NCBI RefSeq assembly: GCF_009646115.1
Contig: NZ_CP045720.1
Span: 372,001 to 436,000, forward strand
Direction of reading: 5' to 3'
Length of the DNA: 64,000 nt
Origin: Pantoea eucalypti
GTDB lineage: Bacteria; Pseudomonadota; Gammaproteobacteria; Enterobacterales; Enterobacteriaceae
Position numbers and translations under genes: made by a program. The notes beneath the pieces are model-generated. The model saw only the letters and a program-made list of their open reading frames with translations. It was not told the DNA's origin and did not search any database. Below, piece by piece: positions 39,377 through 49,406 of this stretch (positions are counted from its first letter, which is position 1; each line of letters starts with the position of its first letter).

Positions 39377-40183
39377 ATGGCTTTTCATACCTGGCAAATT
39401 GGGCTGGATATTCAGAATAGGCAGATTTGTGCCCTTGCCCTCCAGCCTCGTCGTGATGGCTGGCAGCTACGCCACTGGTGGCAGCAGCGGCTGCCGCAAG
39501 ATACGTTAAGAAACGGCGTGCTGCAATCTTCGCCTGAATTACTGGCGGCCTTAACGGCATGGCGTCAGCGGTTGCCGCGTCGTTATTCGCTGCGTGTCGC
39601 ACTGCCCGCCCGGCTGGTGTTACAGCGCCAGCTTCCCCTGCCTGCGCAGGCGCTGAACGAACCCGCGCTGGGGCATTACGTGCAGGCGGCCGCGCGCCGT
39701 CTCTTTCCTCTGGAGCCCACTGCGCTGGCGCTGGATTACCGGCCGGATGCAAAGCGTGATCAACTCTGCGTCACGGCAGCGCGGCTGGAGATTATCGATC
39801 AGTGGGCAGCGCCACTGTTACAGTCAGGATTAAAGCCGCAGGTGTTTGAACTGACCACTAATGCGTTGAAGCGATTAGCCCGGCAGGCAGCACTGAAATC
39901 CGGCGCGGTACTGGTTCTGCAGCAGGATAACCGCTGGCTCTGGAGCGATGCGCACTCAGCGGCTGACATCGGCGAAGTCGCCACACTGGCGGCCCTGCGG
40001 CAGCAGGCTTTCCCCGACGCCAGTTTTGTTGCCTGGTGCGCCGCAGAGCCGGGTGTACTGCCCGCCGAAGCCACCCGCTTTTCCCCTTTTGATCTCTTTC
40101 GCTATAAGCAACCTCCTTTGCCGGAAAACCCGGGAGCCTTTGCGCTGGCGGCCGGGCTGGCGCTACGTGATGGAGATGAATAA
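39377..40183 (+). CDS. hofM: HofM, PilM-like DNA-uptake assembly protein
   Basis: 268-residue PilM/ComA-like protein, needed in E. coli for use of extracellular DNA as nutrient. The start MAFHTWQIGLD at 39377 has AGGAG upstream and matches the HofM N-terminus; the longer frame from 39341 is rejected. Sequence is fast-evolving compared with neighbouring genes, but the C-terminal PPLPENPGAFALAAGLAL resembles the E. coli counterpart. First of five overlapping genes. Confidence 0.88.
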   Translation: MAFHTWQIGLDIQNRQICALALQPRRDGWQLRHWWQQRLPQDTLRNGVLQSSPELLAALTAWRQRLPRRYSLRVALPARLVLQRQLPLPAQALNEPALGHYVQAAARRLFPLEPTALALDYRPDAKRDQLCVTAARLEIIDQWAAPLLQSGLKPQVFELTTNALKRLARQAALKSGAVLVLQQDNRWLWSDAHSAADIGEVATLAALRQQAFPDASFVAWCAAEPGVLPAEATRFSPFDLFRYKQPPLPENPGAFALAAGLALRDGDE

Positions 40184-40725
40184 TGGTGGCGGTTAATCTG
40201 CTGCCCTGGCGGCAGCACCGTCGGCAACAGCAGCAGCGGCAGAGTCTGGTGATGCTGTTACTGATGCTGGGTACGTTGTTTCTGGTTGTTGTGCAACAAA
40301 CCTGGCAGATCCATCAGGCGCGTCAGCAGGTGGCGCAGACGCGCAGTTTACAGCAGCAGGCGCTGGACGCTCTGGGACAACAACTCGCGCAGCAAAAGCA
40401 GTTACTCGCCCGGCTCGCCGTCGTACAAAAACAGCAGGCAAAGCAGCGTCAGCAGGCCGTGCAACTGGCTGCCTGGCAGCAGTTCTGGCTCAATTTACCC
40501 GTGTTGATGCCCGATTCCGCCTGGCTGACCCGTCTGGAGAAGCGTGACAATCATCTGACTCTGGAGGGCCAGGCGCAGGATATGGCCTCGGTCCGGCAAT
40601 TCCGCCAGCAGTTAACTACGGTCGCCCTGCTGGATCAGGTTAAGCAGGGCGGTGTAAAGCGGCAGGCCGATGGCAGTTATCGTTTTTCACTGCGGGCAAC
40701 GGTCCAGGCGGTGGCTGATGAATGA
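40183..40725 (+). CDS. hofN: HofN, PilN-like inner-membrane assembly protein
   Basis: 180-residue PilN-like protein: a short cytoplasmic start MVAVNLLPWRQHR (the PilN family opening that docks on PilM), one membrane segment at about 23-42, then a very glutamine-rich coiled-coil periplasmic stretch. The ATG shares a base with the hofM stop (TAATG). Confidence 0.88.
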   Translation: MVAVNLLPWRQHRRQQQQRQSLVMLLLMLGTLFLVVVQQTWQIHQARQQVAQTRSLQQQALDALGQQLAQQKQLLARLAVVQKQQAKQRQQAVQLAAWQQFWLNLPVLMPDSAWLTRLEKRDNHLTLEGQAQDMASVRQFRQQLTTVALLDQVKQGGVKRQADGSYRFSLRATVQAVADE

Positions 40726-41215
40726 GTGGTGGGAGCGGTGGTGGCAGATGGCCGCGCTTCCGCGTTACGGCTTGCTGGCCGCCTTCGCATTCTGCCTGCT
40801 CCTGCTCTCGTGGATTCTCTGGCTGCGGCCACAGCAGCAGGCGCTGACAACTGAAAAGGTGGCGCTGTTGCAGTTGACCCGCACCCTGCAGCAGCGCCAG
40901 CTGCAGTGGCGTCAACATCCTGATGATGAGGTGTTGCAGGCGCAACTGGCGGAAATGCAGCGTGCCCGGTCTGTATCTGGCACATCAGGCCTGGCACTGG
41001 AAACGATTCTGGCGGCACGTCGTAACCAACTGGAAGAGTGGCAGCCGGATGCACCCTCCCGCATGCTGACGCTGCATCTGCAGTGGCCGGCATTCCAGTC
41101 GCTTTTTGCCGAGCTTGCCGATGCCTCCGCACCGTTTCCGGTTCATTTTCAGCTGCTGGCGCAGCCGCAGTTCCTGATCGCTCAACTCTGGCTGGAATCT
41201 GACGATGCGCCATAG
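40718..41215 (+). CDS. hofO: HofO, PilO-like inner-membrane assembly protein
   Basis: 165-residue protein with an N-terminal membrane segment (about 14-34, LPRYGLLAAFAFCLLLLSWI) and a periplasmic coiled-coil part. The start MNEWWERWWQ at 40718 overlaps hofN by eight bases; an upstream in-frame start at 40670 would overlap more and lacks homology. Partner of HofN in a PilNO-like heterodimer by analogy. Confidence 0.82.
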   Translation: MNEWWERWWQMAALPRYGLLAAFAFCLLLLSWILWLRPQQQALTTEKVALLQLTRTLQQRQLQWRQHPDDEVLQAQLAEMQRARSVSGTSGLALETILAARRNQLEEWQPDAPSRMLTLHLQWPAFQSLFAELADASAPFPVHFQLLAQPQFLIAQLWLESDDAP

Positions 41216-41588
41216 CCTGCTGATTTTACTGCTGTGCTGTAGCAGTGTGGTGGCGCGTGATCCGTTCAGGCCGGTTGCCGGTTCAGTGTGTGAAGCGTCA
41301 GTGGAACCGCTCACTGGCTGGCGTCTGCAGGGGATCATTGGCCGGGAGGCGCATTTCCATGCCTGGCTGATTGGTCCGCAGAAGGAGATTGTCATCGCCC
41401 GCATCGGCAAACCTTTTCCTGTAGCGCCCTGGCAACTCACTGACATGACCCGCCGCAGCATCACCTTAGCGGTGCAAAACAGCTGCACCGCACAACAGAC
41501 TACATTCTATTTAAAAGGACGTTCGTATGGTTTGGATAGCCACTCTGCTGCTGGTCATCAGCTGCCTGCTGCCGGTTTACGCCGCTGA
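41205..41588 (+). CDS. hofP: HofP, PilP-like protein
   Basis: 127-residue exported protein: N-terminal hydrophobic segment MRHSLLILLLCCSSVVA, then RDPFRPV as in PilP-type pilotins. It overlaps hofO by 11 bases and hofQ by 62 bases, so its last 20 residues are encoded in a second frame over the hofQ signal peptide. A short divergent protein; the identity leans on position and the DPF motif. Confidence 0.75.
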   Translation: MRHSLLILLLCCSSVVARDPFRPVAGSVCEASVEPLTGWRLQGIIGREAHFHAWLIGPQKEIVIARIGKPFPVAPWQLTDMTRRSITLAVQNSCTAQQTTFYLKGRSYGLDSHSAAGHQLPAAGLRR

Positions 41589-42798
41589 TGAGGAACCGCT
41601 CAGCCTGACATTTGATAATGCACCGGTAGAGCGTATTTTGCAGGCGCTGGCTGATTATCAGCAGATCAATCTGATGATTGCGCCAGAGGTGGAAGGTTCG
41701 TTATCGCTGCGGCTGGATAACCTGCCGTGGCATCAGGCGCTGGAGCTGGTGGCGCGCATGGCAAAGCTGACGCTGATTGAACAGGATAATGTCCTGCTGG
41801 TCTATCCGGAAAGCTGGCAACAGGCGCAACAGCAGGCTCGTGCGGCTGAGCAGCAGGCGCAGTTGCAGCAGGTACCTTTGCAGCAGCGCGCGGTCACATT
41901 GCGTTATGCCAGCGCCAGCGAGGTGCATGCCAGTCTGCTGAGTGAGCGGCAGTCGCTGATGACGGCGCGCGGCAGCGTGACAGTCGATAAACGGACCAAT
42001 GCGCTGTTACTGCGCGATACCGCAGCGGCTTTAAAAGAGACAGAACGCTGGATACGGGCGCTGGATCTGCCACTGGAGCAGATTGAGCTCTCAGCGCATA
42101 TCGTTACCATCAGCGAAGAGCATTTGCAGGAGTTGGGGGTGAAGTGGGGATTGCAGGCGGGTGACGCCGCAGTGACTGACATTCTGCACCATCCCCGTCT
42201 GGATATCCCGCTGGCGTTGAGTTCACCCGGCATCAGCGTGGGGATGGCGCTGGCGCGTATAGGCGGCCAGCTTCTGGATCTGGAGTTAAGCGCGCTGGAA
42301 CAGGAAAACCAGATTGAAATCATCGCCAGTCCGCGCCTTTTTACCTCACATCAGCAGACCGCATCAATTAAACAGGGCACGGAGATTCCTTATGAAGTGT
42401 CAGCAGGAAACAGCGGGGCAACCAGTATTGAGTTTAAAGAAGCGGTGCTGGGCATGGAGGTGACACCGACCCTTTCCGGTAATGGCCGCATCCAGCTGAA
42501 AATTCGTATCAGCCAGAATATGCCGGGTCGCAGCATCAGAACCGGTGACAGCAACATATTATCCATTGATAAACAGGAAATTGAGACTCAGGTCACGGTC
42601 AGTGACGGGCAAACACTGGCGTTAGGGGGTATCTTTCAGCAGCAGCGTAGTCGTGGCGAGAATAAGGTGCCGCTACTGGGAAATGTGCCGCTGATTGGCG
42701 GGTTATTTCGCCAGCAATCTGAGCAGCGCAAAAAAAGAGAGCTGGTGATCTTCATTACGCCACGATTGGTCAGGGAAGCAGCGCTTACGGCTGGATAA
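41527..42798 (+). CDS. hofQ: HofQ, secretin for DNA uptake
   Basis: 423-residue outer-membrane secretin (ComE/PilQ type). Signal peptide MVWIATLLLVISCLLPVYAA, an AMIN/STN-like N-domain (SLTFDNAPVERILQALADYQ), a coiled Gln-rich linker, and the secretin core with ASPRLFTSHQQTASIKQGTE and VPLLGNVPLIGGLFR near the end. AAAGGA precedes the ATG, which confirms the start inside hofP. Last gene of hofMNOPQ. Confidence 0.94.
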   Translation: MVWIATLLLVISCLLPVYAADEEPLSLTFDNAPVERILQALADYQQINLMIAPEVEGSLSLRLDNLPWHQALELVARMAKLTLIEQDNVLLVYPESWQQAQQQARAAEQQAQLQQVPLQQRAVTLRYASASEVHASLLSERQSLMTARGSVTVDKRTNALLLRDTAAALKETERWIRALDLPLEQIELSAHIVTISEEHLQELGVKWGLQAGDAAVTDILHHPRLDIPLALSSPGISVGMALARIGGQLLDLELSALEQENQIEIIASPRLFTSHQQTASIKQGTEIPYEVSAGNSGATSIEFKEAVLGMEVTPTLSGNGRIQLKIRISQNMPGRSIRTGDSNILSIDKQEIETQVTVSDGQTLALGGIFQQQRSRGENKVPLLGNVPLIGGLFRQQSEQRKKRELVIFITPRLVREAALTAG

Positions 42799-43161
42799 AA
42801 CGGAAAATGCGTCCCTTAAGGCCATCTGCGTTGACGCAGGAGAGGAATTAGCTTACAAGGTTTAGCGATTTTCAATACGGTGTAACCGTCTAGGCTGGGT
42901 AAATCCCGGCAAACAGATCAGAAAACTTCTCTGTAAGCAGCGTTGTAAAAGACGCAGCGCTGGCGCGTTACAGTTTCGCGAACACAGGCCAATTCAGAAA
43001 TGGATGTGCTGAAGGCAATATAATCGGTTGCCAAACAGCCTTGAGTGTTGAGATAATTTTTCATCTGACTCTTGCTAACGCTCATGAGGTCTCAGTTCCT
43101 GTCCCGCCAGCGAATGCTGAACGCGGGGTATCATTAACGAATTCTTAGTAATACCGACAAA
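42799..43161 (+). other. aroK upstream region
   Basis: 363 bases between hofQ and aroK on the same strand. No terminator-like hairpin follows hofQ and no supported ORF was found. A GGAGAGGA motif at 42839-42846 is not followed by a usable start. TTGAGTGTTGAGATAAT-like and TTGC/TAAT elements near 43040-43075 could be aroK promoters, as E. coli aroK also has a long leader. Confidence 0.5.
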
Positions 43162-43683
43162 ATGGCAGAGAAACGCAATATCTTTCTGGTTGGGCCGATG
43201 GGTGCCGGCAAAAGCACTATTGGCCGTCAGTTGGCTCAGCAACTCAACATGGAGTTCTTCGATTCCGATCAGGAAATTGAGCGACGCACCGGAGCGGATG
43301 TGGGCTGGGTTTTTGATGTCGAAGGCGAAGCTGGCTTTCGCGATCGCGAAGAAAAAATCATCAACGAACTGACCGAGAAGCAAGGCATCGTCCTGGCGAC
43401 AGGCGGGGGTTCCGTCAAATCCCGGGAAACGCGTAATCGGCTCTCCGCTCGCGGTGTTGTGGTTTATCTTGAAACCACCATCGAGAAGCAACTGGCGCGC
43501 ACCCAACGTGACAAAAAACGTCCGTTGCTGCAGGTGGATTCACCGCCGCGTGAAGTGCTCGAAGCGCTGGCTGGCGAACGTAACCCGCTCTACGAAGAGA
43601 TCGCCGATGTAACCATTCGCACAGATGATCAGAGTGCGAAAGTGGTGGCGAATCAGATTATCCACATGTTGGAAAAAAGTTGA
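43162..43683 (+). CDS. aroK: Shikimate kinase I
   Basis: 173-residue kinase that phosphorylates shikimate in the aromatic pathway. Walker A is [15 protein letters not shown]; the DxD-type [13 protein letters not shown] and the glycine-rich [14 protein letters not shown] bind shikimate; the lid RDKKRPLL closes over ATP. 38 bases before aroB, so part of the aroK-aroB-damX-dam-rpe-gph-trpS group. Confidence 0.97.
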   Translation: MAEKRNIFLVGPMGAGKSTIGRQLAQQLNMEFFDSDQEIERRTGADVGWVFDVEGEAGFRDREEKIINELTEKQGIVLATGGGSVKSRETRNRLSARGVVVYLETTIEKQLARTQRDKKRPLLQVDSPPREVLEALAGERNPLYEEIADVTIRTDDQSAKVVANQIIHMLEKS

Positions 43684-43721
43684 TCCAACGTTCGAAGGCT
43701 CTTTAACAGGTATCGAGCATC

Positions 43722-44810
43722 ATGGAGAAGATCACCGTCTCACTAGGGGAACGCAGTTACCCCATCACTATCGCCGCCGGACTGTTTAACGATCCGGCTT
43801 CTTTTTGGCCGCTACGCGCGGGCGAAAACGCCATGGTGGTGACAAACCAGACGCTGGCTCCGCTTTATCTTGACCCGCTTACAGCGCTGCTGAAGGCGGC
43901 TGGTGTAAAAGTGGATCAGGTGATCTTACCCGACGGCGAGCAATACAAGACGCTGGCCGTAATGGATCAGGTTTTTACCGCACTTCTGCAAAAGCCGCAC
44001 GGTCGTGATACGACGCTTATCGCCTTAGGCGGTGGCGTCATTGGCGATCTTACCGGTTTTGCTGCGGCCAGTTATCAGCGTGGCGTACGCTTTATTCAGG
44101 TACCGACCACCTTACTGTCGCAGGTTGATTCTTCGGTTGGCGGTAAAACGGCCGTTAACCATCCGCTGGGCAAAAACATGATCGGCGCGTTTTATCAACC
44201 CGCGTCGGTGGTGATTGATACGGCCTGTCTGAAGACACTGCCCGCGCGCGAACTGGCGTCGGGTCTGGCGGAAGTCATTAAGTACGGCATCATTCTCGAC
44301 GGGATATTTTTTGAGTGGCTGGAGCAGAATCTTGATGCTCTGCTGGCGCTGGATGAACAGGCGCTGGCGTACTGCATTCGTCGCTGCTGTGAGCTGAAAG
44401 CCGAGGTTGTTTCGGCCGATGAGCGTGAAAACGGTCAGCGGGCGTTGCTTAATCTGGGCCATACTTTTGGTCATGCGATTGAAGCACATATGGGCTATGG
44501 CAACTGGCTGCATGGTGAAGCCATTGCGGCAGGCATGGTGATGGCAGCACGAACGGCTGAACGTCTGGGGCAGTTCCAGGCGCAGGAGACCGACCGCATT
44601 ATTGCGCTGTTCCGCCGTGCCGGTTTACCGGTGCATGGGCCGCAGGCGATGAGTGCGGAGATGTATCTGCCGCACATGATGCGCGATAAAAAAGTTCTGG
44701 CGGGCGAACTGCGGCTGATACTCCCGCTGTCGATTGGTCGCTCTGAAGTGCGTGGTGGCGTGGCACATGATATGGTGCTGGCTGCGATTAATGATTGTCA
44801 GCAACCCTGA
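43722..44810 (+). CDS. aroB: 3-dehydroquinate synthase
   Basis: 362-residue NAD- and metal-dependent enzyme converting DAHP to 3-dehydroquinate. NAD region [16 protein letters not shown], substrate segment [19 protein letters not shown] and metal ligand histidines in [10 protein letters not shown] and [12 protein letters not shown] are all present. Family length. Confidence 0.98.
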   Translation: MEKITVSLGERSYPITIAAGLFNDPASFWPLRAGENAMVVTNQTLAPLYLDPLTALLKAAGVKVDQVILPDGEQYKTLAVMDQVFTALLQKPHGRDTTLIALGGGVIGDLTGFAAASYQRGVRFIQVPTTLLSQVDSSVGGKTAVNHPLGKNMIGAFYQPASVVIDTACLKTLPARELASGLAEVIKYGIILDGIFFEWLEQNLDALLALDEQALAYCIRRCCELKAEVVSADERENGQRALLNLGHTFGHAIEAHMGYGNWLHGEAIAAGMVMAARTAERLGQFQAQETDRIIALFRRAGLPVHGPQAMSAEMYLPHMMRDKKVLAGELRLILPLSIGRSEVRGGVAHDMVLAAINDCQQP

Positions 44811-44882
44811 GATTAAGCAGTTGAGTGGTGACGCGGCGCGCAGGGTGCGCAGTGCGGAATGCCGCTTTACGGAGGAGGCAAA

Positions 44883-45929
44883 ATGGATGAGTTTAAACCG
44901 GAAGACGAGTTAAAACCTGACGCCAGCGACCGCCGTCCCTCGCGCCCGCGTAAGCCGTCTGCCGCAGCCAAAGTACCGGCGTCGCGCCAGCGCATCATGA
45001 TGGGTGTCGGGATTCTGGTTCTGCTGTTACTGGTACTGGGTATTGGTTCAGCGCTGAATGGCCCGGATGAGAAAAAGCCAGCGACTGCGGGCACGACTCC
45101 TGCCGCCAGTGGCGGTTCCGGTAGCGAGAAGAATATCGATCTGGGCGGCTCCTCTTCCATGTCAGCCGGGCAAACTCCTCCGTCAGGTCAAACCACGCCA
45201 GCGGCTGACGCAAATAACGCATCGACCAGCGGTGAGGGTGCCTCTGCTCCTCAGCGTGACGTTTCCATGCCGCCTGTGGCGTCAACGCCTACCCAGGCCG
45301 CGCCGGTTGACGCGCCAGCAAATCAGCAGCGCGTCACGCTGCCAGGCGATCTGAACAGCGCGCTGACGAATCAGCAGCAGCAGGTCGATAACGCTGCGAT
45401 GGGAACGCAGGGTGGCAGTTCACTGCCGACGGCGCCCGCGACGGTCAGCGGTAATGCAGGAACGGCAGCCAATCCTGTCGCCGCACCTTCACGTCAGACG
45501 CCCAACAAATCCAGTGCTTCTGCACGTCCGGCGCATGATTCATCGCATAAAACGGCGTCGAAACCTGCAACCCGTGACAGCAAAACGCATACCACGCCAG
45601 CGCATTCCCCAGCCAGTTCTGCTCCGGCCACTGCGTCCACCGGCAGCAGTTCAGCCAGCAAATCCGTGCCAGGCGGCAGCTATACGCTGCAGCTGAGCGG
45701 TGCATCGAAGGCGGAAAGCCTGAATGCCTGGGCTAAACAACAGAATCTGAGCGGGTATCACGTCTACAAAACCACCCGTAACGGTCAGCCGTGGTATGTG
45801 CTGGTGAGTGGATCTTATGCCACACCGGCGGATGCCAAACGCGCTGTCGCGTCGCTGCCTGCGGAAGTACGTGCAAAAAACCCCTGGGTAAAACCCGTTA
45901 GCCAGGTGAAGAAAGAAGCCAGCCAATAG
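44883..45929 (+). CDS. damX: DamX, SPOR-domain cell division protein
   Basis: 348-residue inner-membrane septal-ring protein. The cytoplasmic start MDEFKPEDELKPDASDRRP is followed by one membrane segment at about 40-60, a long Ser/Ala/Pro/Thr-rich low-complexity periplasmic linker, and a C-terminal SPOR domain (about 260-340, YTLQLSGASKAESLNAWAKQ) that binds denuded glycan. GGAGGAG fixes the ATG at 44883. About 80 residues shorter than E. coli DamX as I remember it, mostly in the N-terminal acidic part and linker. Confidence 0.93.
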   Translation: MDEFKPEDELKPDASDRRPSRPRKPSAAAKVPASRQRIMMGVGILVLLLLVLGIGSALNGPDEKKPATAGTTPAASGGSGSEKNIDLGGSSSMSAGQTPPSGQTTPAADANNASTSGEGASAPQRDVSMPPVASTPTQAAPVDAPANQQRVTLPGDLNSALTNQQQQVDNAAMGTQGGSSLPTAPATVSGNAGTAANPVAAPSRQTPNKSSASARPAHDSSHKTASKPATRDSKTHTTPAHSPASSAPATASTGSSSASKSVPGGSYTLQLSGASKAESLNAWAKQQNLSGYHVYKTTRNGQPWYVLVSGSYATPADAKRAVASLPAEVRAKNPWVKPVSQVKKEASQ

Positions 45930-45936
45930 CGGATGT

Positions 45937-45960
45937 GGGGCCATGTTCTGGCCCCGTTTT
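45937..45960 (+). terminator. Hairpin with T-run between damX and dam
   Basis: GGGGCCA / TGGCCCC with a five-base loop, followed by GTTTT, eight bases past the damX stop. It looks like an intrinsic terminator or attenuator that would lower dam expression from upstream promoters. Confidence 0.7.
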
Positions 45961-46022
45961 AAGCGCAGATCTGCTGTCGGTAAAGCCACAGCCTCACAAT
46001 AAGATGTAATAACCACGACAGC

Positions 46023-46838
46023 ATGAAAAAAAATCGCGCTTTCCTGAAATGGGCAGGGGGAAAATTTCCCTTAGTAGAAGAGATCCATCGTCACCTGCCG
46101 CAAGGCGACTGTCTGGTCGAGCCCTTTGTGGGTGCAGGCTCAGTGTTTCTGAACACGGAGTTTGATCGCTACCATCTTGCAGATATCAACAGTGACCTGA
46201 TTAATCTCTACAACATTGTTAAAACGCGCACGGCGGATTTCATTCGTGACGCGCAGCTGCTGTTTACGCCGGAAGGTAACAACGAGATCTGTTATTACCA
46301 GCGGCGCACCGAATTCAACACCAGCACCGACGCCTACCAGCGCGCGCTGCTGTTCCTCTATCTGAACCGTCACTGTTACAACGGCCTCTGTCGCTATAAC
46401 CTGCGTGGTGAGTTCAACGTGCCGTTTGGCCGCTATCGCAAACCCTACTTTCCGGAAGCAGAACTGTTATGGTTTGCCGAGCGCGCGCAAAAAGCGACGT
46501 TTGTCTGTGAATCGTACGATGTTACGCTGACCAATGCTGGCAAGGGCTCTGTGGTCTATTGCGATCCGCCTTATGCCCCGCTGTCGGCAACGGCTAATTT
46601 CACGGCTTATCACACCAACAGCTTCAGTCTGCGTGAGCAGGAGAATCTGGCGGCGTTAGCGGCACAGCTCGCTTCGTCGGAGAACCGTATTCCGGTTCTG
46701 ATTTCTAACCACGACACTGCACTGACGCGTTTGTGGTATCAGGATGCAGTGTTACATGTGGTCAAAGCCCGGCGTTCTATCAGCCGAAGCATAACGGGTC
46801 GCACCAAGGTCGACGAACTGCTGGCACTTTATCGCTAG
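46023..46838 (+). CDS. dam: DNA adenine methyltransferase Dam
   Basis: 271-residue GATC N6-adenine methyltransferase used in mismatch repair and replication timing. Motif [15 protein letters not shown] near the start, [10 protein letters not shown], and the catalytic [11 protein letters not shown] (DPPY) are intact. Close to E. coli Dam over its full length. Expression probably depends on passage through the hairpin at 45937. Confidence 0.98.
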   Translation: MKKNRAFLKWAGGKFPLVEEIHRHLPQGDCLVEPFVGAGSVFLNTEFDRYHLADINSDLINLYNIVKTRTADFIRDAQLLFTPEGNNEICYYQRRTEFNTSTDAYQRALLFLYLNRHCYNGLCRYNLRGEFNVPFGRYRKPYFPEAELLWFAERAQKATFVCESYDVTLTNAGKGSVVYCDPPYAPLSATANFTAYHTNSFSLREQENLAALAAQLASSENRIPVLISNHDTALTRLWYQDAVLHVVKARRSISRSITGRTKVDELLALYR

Positions 46839-46865
46839 TCTGTTTCGTCCGCGACCAACGCATCA

Positions 46866-46885
46866 CGCCAGCCTCCGGGCTGGCG
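46866..46885 (+). other. Intercistronic hairpin before rpe
   Basis: CGCCAGCC / GGCTGGCG with a TCCG loop. The same stem sequence occurs in the glpR terminator at 14461, but no T-run follows here. Probably an mRNA-stability or weak terminator element upstream of the rpe ribosome site (GGGAG). Confidence 0.55.
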
Positions 46886-46905
46886 CACAACAGTGGGAGA
46901 ATCGG

Positions 46906-47589
46906 ATGAAACAATATTTGCTGGCCCCTTCAATCCTTTCGGCGGACTTTGCCCGTCTGGGCGAAGACACAGCCAAAGCGCTGGCGGCCGGAGGTGACGT
47001 GGTGCACTTCGACGTGATGGATAACCACTACGTCCCTAATCTGACCATGGGTCCGATGGTGCTAAAAGCACTGCGGGACTATGGCATCACCGCTCCCATC
47101 GATGTGCATCTGATGGTGAAGCCGGTAGATGCGCTGATCCCTGAGTTCGCCAAAGCCGGCGCCACTTACATCACCTTTCATCCCGAAGCCAGCGAACATG
47201 TTGACCGCACCCTGCAATTGATTAAAGAGCATGGCTGTAAAGCAGGTCTGGTGTTTAACCCGGCGACCCCGCTTAGCTATCTGGATTACGTCATGGATAA
47301 GCTGGATATCATTCTGCTGATGTCAGTGAACCCTGGTTTTGGCGGTCAGTCATTTATTCCCGGCACCCTGGATAAACTGCGTGAAGCGCGCAGACGTATC
47401 GATCAGAGCGGTTACAACATTCGCCTTGAAGTGGATGGCGGCGTGAAGATCGACAATATCCGCGAGATAGCGGCTGCCGGTGCTGACATGTTTGTCGCCG
47501 GTTCTGCCATCTTCGGTCATCCTGACTATAAAAAAGTGATCGACGACATGCGCAATGAACTGGAGAAAGCCAATGGCTCATTTCACTGA
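46906..47589 (+). CDS. rpe: Ribulose-phosphate 3-epimerase
   Basis: 227-residue TIM-barrel metalloenzyme that interconverts ribulose 5-phosphate and xylulose 5-phosphate. Typical segments: [53 protein letters not shown] and [23 protein letters not shown] lies before the ATG. The end overlaps gph by 17 bases. Confidence 0.98.
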   Translation: MKQYLLAPSILSADFARLGEDTAKALAAGGDVVHFDVMDNHYVPNLTMGPMVLKALRDYGITAPIDVHLMVKPVDALIPEFAKAGATYITFHPEASEHVDRTLQLIKEHGCKAGLVFNPATPLSYLDYVMDKLDIILLMSVNPGFGGQSFIPGTLDKLREARRRIDQSGYNIRLEVDGGVKIDNIREIAAAGADMFVAGSAIFGHPDYKKVIDDMRNELEKANGSFH

Positions 47590-48250
47590 GATTCGTGCGC
47601 TGGCGTTTGATCTCGATGGCACGCTGGTGGATAGCGCGCCAGGTCTTGCTGATGCGATCGACCGCACGCTGAGCGATCTCCGCCTGCCGCAGGCGGGCCT
47701 TGAGCGGGTCTCCACCTGGATCGGCAACGGTGCCGATATCATGATGGCCCGCGCGCTGACCTTCGCGCTGGGTCGCGAACCGCAGCCTGAAGAGCAGCGT
47801 GATGCGCGGGCGTTGTTTGACCGGCACTACGCCGATACGGTAGAGGCGGGTAGCACGCTGTTTCCACAGGTAAAACAGACGCTGGAGGCATTAAAGGCTT
47901 CCGGATTGCCGATGGCGATTGTGACGAACAAGCCGACGCCGTTTGTGGCACCGTTACTGGAATCGCTGGGCATTGCCGATGCGTTTTCGCTGATTATTGG
48001 TGGCGACGATGTGCCGGTTAAAAAACCGCACCCTGCAGCGATCTTTATGGTGCTGGGCACCTTCGGCGTATTGCAGAATGAGTTGCTGTTTGTTGGCGAC
48101 TCTCGCAATGATATTCAGGCGGCGCAGGCGGCAGGCGTACCGAATGTGGGTATGACCTTTGGTTATAATTATGGCGAGCCGATTGCGACCAGCCAGCCCG
48201 ATTTAACCCTCGACTCTTTCGACGAACTTTTGCCCGCTCTGGGGCTGTAA
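47573..48250 (+). CDS. gph: Phosphoglycolate phosphatase
   Basis: 225-residue HAD hydrolase that removes 2-phosphoglycolate, formed for example by repair of oxidised DNA ends. Motif [16 protein letters not shown], motif [13 protein letters not shown], motif III Lys in VKKPHP, motif [18 protein letters not shown]. The ATG at 47573 with GGAG upstream matches the family; a frame start at 47555 is less likely. Shorter than E. coli Gph (252) through loss of an insert near residue 65 and of the tail. Confidence 0.96.
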   Translation: MAHFTEIRALAFDLDGTLVDSAPGLADAIDRTLSDLRLPQAGLERVSTWIGNGADIMMARALTFALGREPQPEEQRDARALFDRHYADTVEAGSTLFPQVKQTLEALKASGLPMAIVTNKPTPFVAPLLESLGIADAFSLIIGGDDVPVKKPHPAAIFMVLGTFGVLQNELLFVGDSRNDIQAAQAAGVPNVGMTFGYNYGEPIATSQPDLTLDSFDELLPALGL

Positions 48251-48266
48251 ATATCAGGACTTAAGT

Positions 48267-49268
48267 ATGAAACCCATCGTTTTCAGCGGCGCACAGCCGT
48301 CCGGCGAACTGACCATTGGCAACTATATGGGAGCGCTGCGTCAGTGGGTGCAGATGCAGGATGATTTTCACTGCATTTACTGCATCGTTGATCTGCACGC
48401 AATCACCGTGCGTCAGGATCCTGCAGCACTGCGCAAAGCGACGCTGGACACGCTGGCGCTTTATCTGGCCTGTGGTATCGACCCGGAAAAAAGCACCATC
48501 TTTGTTCAGTCGCATGTGCCAGAACACACGCAGCTGAGCTGGATCCTGAACTGCTACGCCTACTTCGGTGAACTGAGCCGCATGACGCAGTTCAAAGATA
48601 AATCAGCGCGTTACGAAGAGAACATCAACGCTGGTCTGTTCGATTATCCGGTGCTGATGGCGGCGGACATTCTGCTTTATCAGACCAATCAGGTGCCGGT
48701 GGGTGAAGATCAGAAGCAGCATCTGGAGCTGAGCCGCGATATCGCACATCGCTTCAATGCGATCTATGGCGACATATTCAGAGTGCCAGAGCCGTTCATT
48801 CCGAAATCGGGTGCACGCGTCATGTCGCTGCTGGAACCGACCAAAAAAATGTCCAAGTCCGACGATAACCGTAATAACGTTATCGGCCTGCTGGAAGATC
48901 CGAAAGCGGTCGTGAAGAAGATCAAACGCGCTGTGACTGATTCTGAAGAGCCGCCAGTGGTGCGCTACGACATCAAAGAGAAAGCGGGCGTGTCTAACCT
49001 GCTGGATATTCTGTCAGGCGTGACCGGTAAAACCATTGCTGAGCTGGAGCAGGAGTTCGAAGGCAAAATGTATGGTCATCTGAAAGGTGCGGTAGCCGAT
49101 GCTGTGTCGGGCATGCTCTCTGAGCTTCAGGAGCGTTATCATCGCTTCCGCAACGATGAAGCCCTGCTGGAGCAGGTAATGCGTGATGGCGCGGCCAAAG
49201 CACGCGCACAGGCGCAGGAAACGCTGAAGAAGGTTTATCAGGCGGTAGGCTTTGTCGCGATGCCATAA
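48267..49268 (+). CDS. trpS: Tryptophan-tRNA ligase
   Basis: 333-residue class I aminoacyl-tRNA synthetase. The HIGH-type motif appears as [12 protein letters not shown] and the KMSKS loop as KKMSKSDDN. Family length. Last gene of the aroK-trpS group, 16 bases after gph, followed by a strong terminator. Confidence 0.98.
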   Translation: MKPIVFSGAQPSGELTIGNYMGALRQWVQMQDDFHCIYCIVDLHAITVRQDPAALRKATLDTLALYLACGIDPEKSTIFVQSHVPEHTQLSWILNCYAYFGELSRMTQFKDKSARYEENINAGLFDYPVLMAADILLYQTNQVPVGEDQKQHLELSRDIAHRFNAIYGDIFRVPEPFIPKSGARVMSLLEPTKKMSKSDDNRNNVIGLLEDPKAVVKKIKRAVTDSEEPPVVRYDIKEKAGVSNLLDILSGVTGKTIAELEQEFEGKMYGHLKGAVADAVSGMLSELQERYHRFRNDEALLEQVMRDGAAKARAQAQETLKKVYQAVGFVAMP

Positions 49269-49288
49269 TGGCTGAGCAGACAAACAAC

Positions 49289-49315
49289 GCGGCGGGCTTT
49301 GTGCCCGCCGTTTTT
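49289..49315 (+). terminator. trpS intrinsic terminator
   Basis: CGGCGGGC / GCCCGCCG stem with a five-base loop and a T5 run, 20 bases after the trpS stop. Confidence 0.92.
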
Positions 49316-49326
49316 ATTTGCAGGAT

Positions 49327-49406
49327 TTAAAACCAGCGCAGGCTGTCACGCAGACTCACCACGCTGCCGATGATCATCAGGCTGGGACTGATCACCTGTC
49401 CGGCTG
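49327..49406 (-). pseudogene. cysG: C-terminal remnant of cysG (siroheme synthase)
   Basis: On the minus strand, the last codons before a TAA at 49329-49327 read SLMIIGSVVSLRDSLRWF, which resembles the end of the uroporphyrinogen methyltransferase domain of CysG (pattern SLIVVGxVVALRDKLNWF, from memory). It lies next to trpS on the opposite strand, in line with the E. coli order nirB-nirD-nirC-cysG facing trpS. It is fused directly to the first codons of nirB in another frame, so nothing functional remains of CysG here. A separate cysG would be needed for siroheme. Confidence 0.75.
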
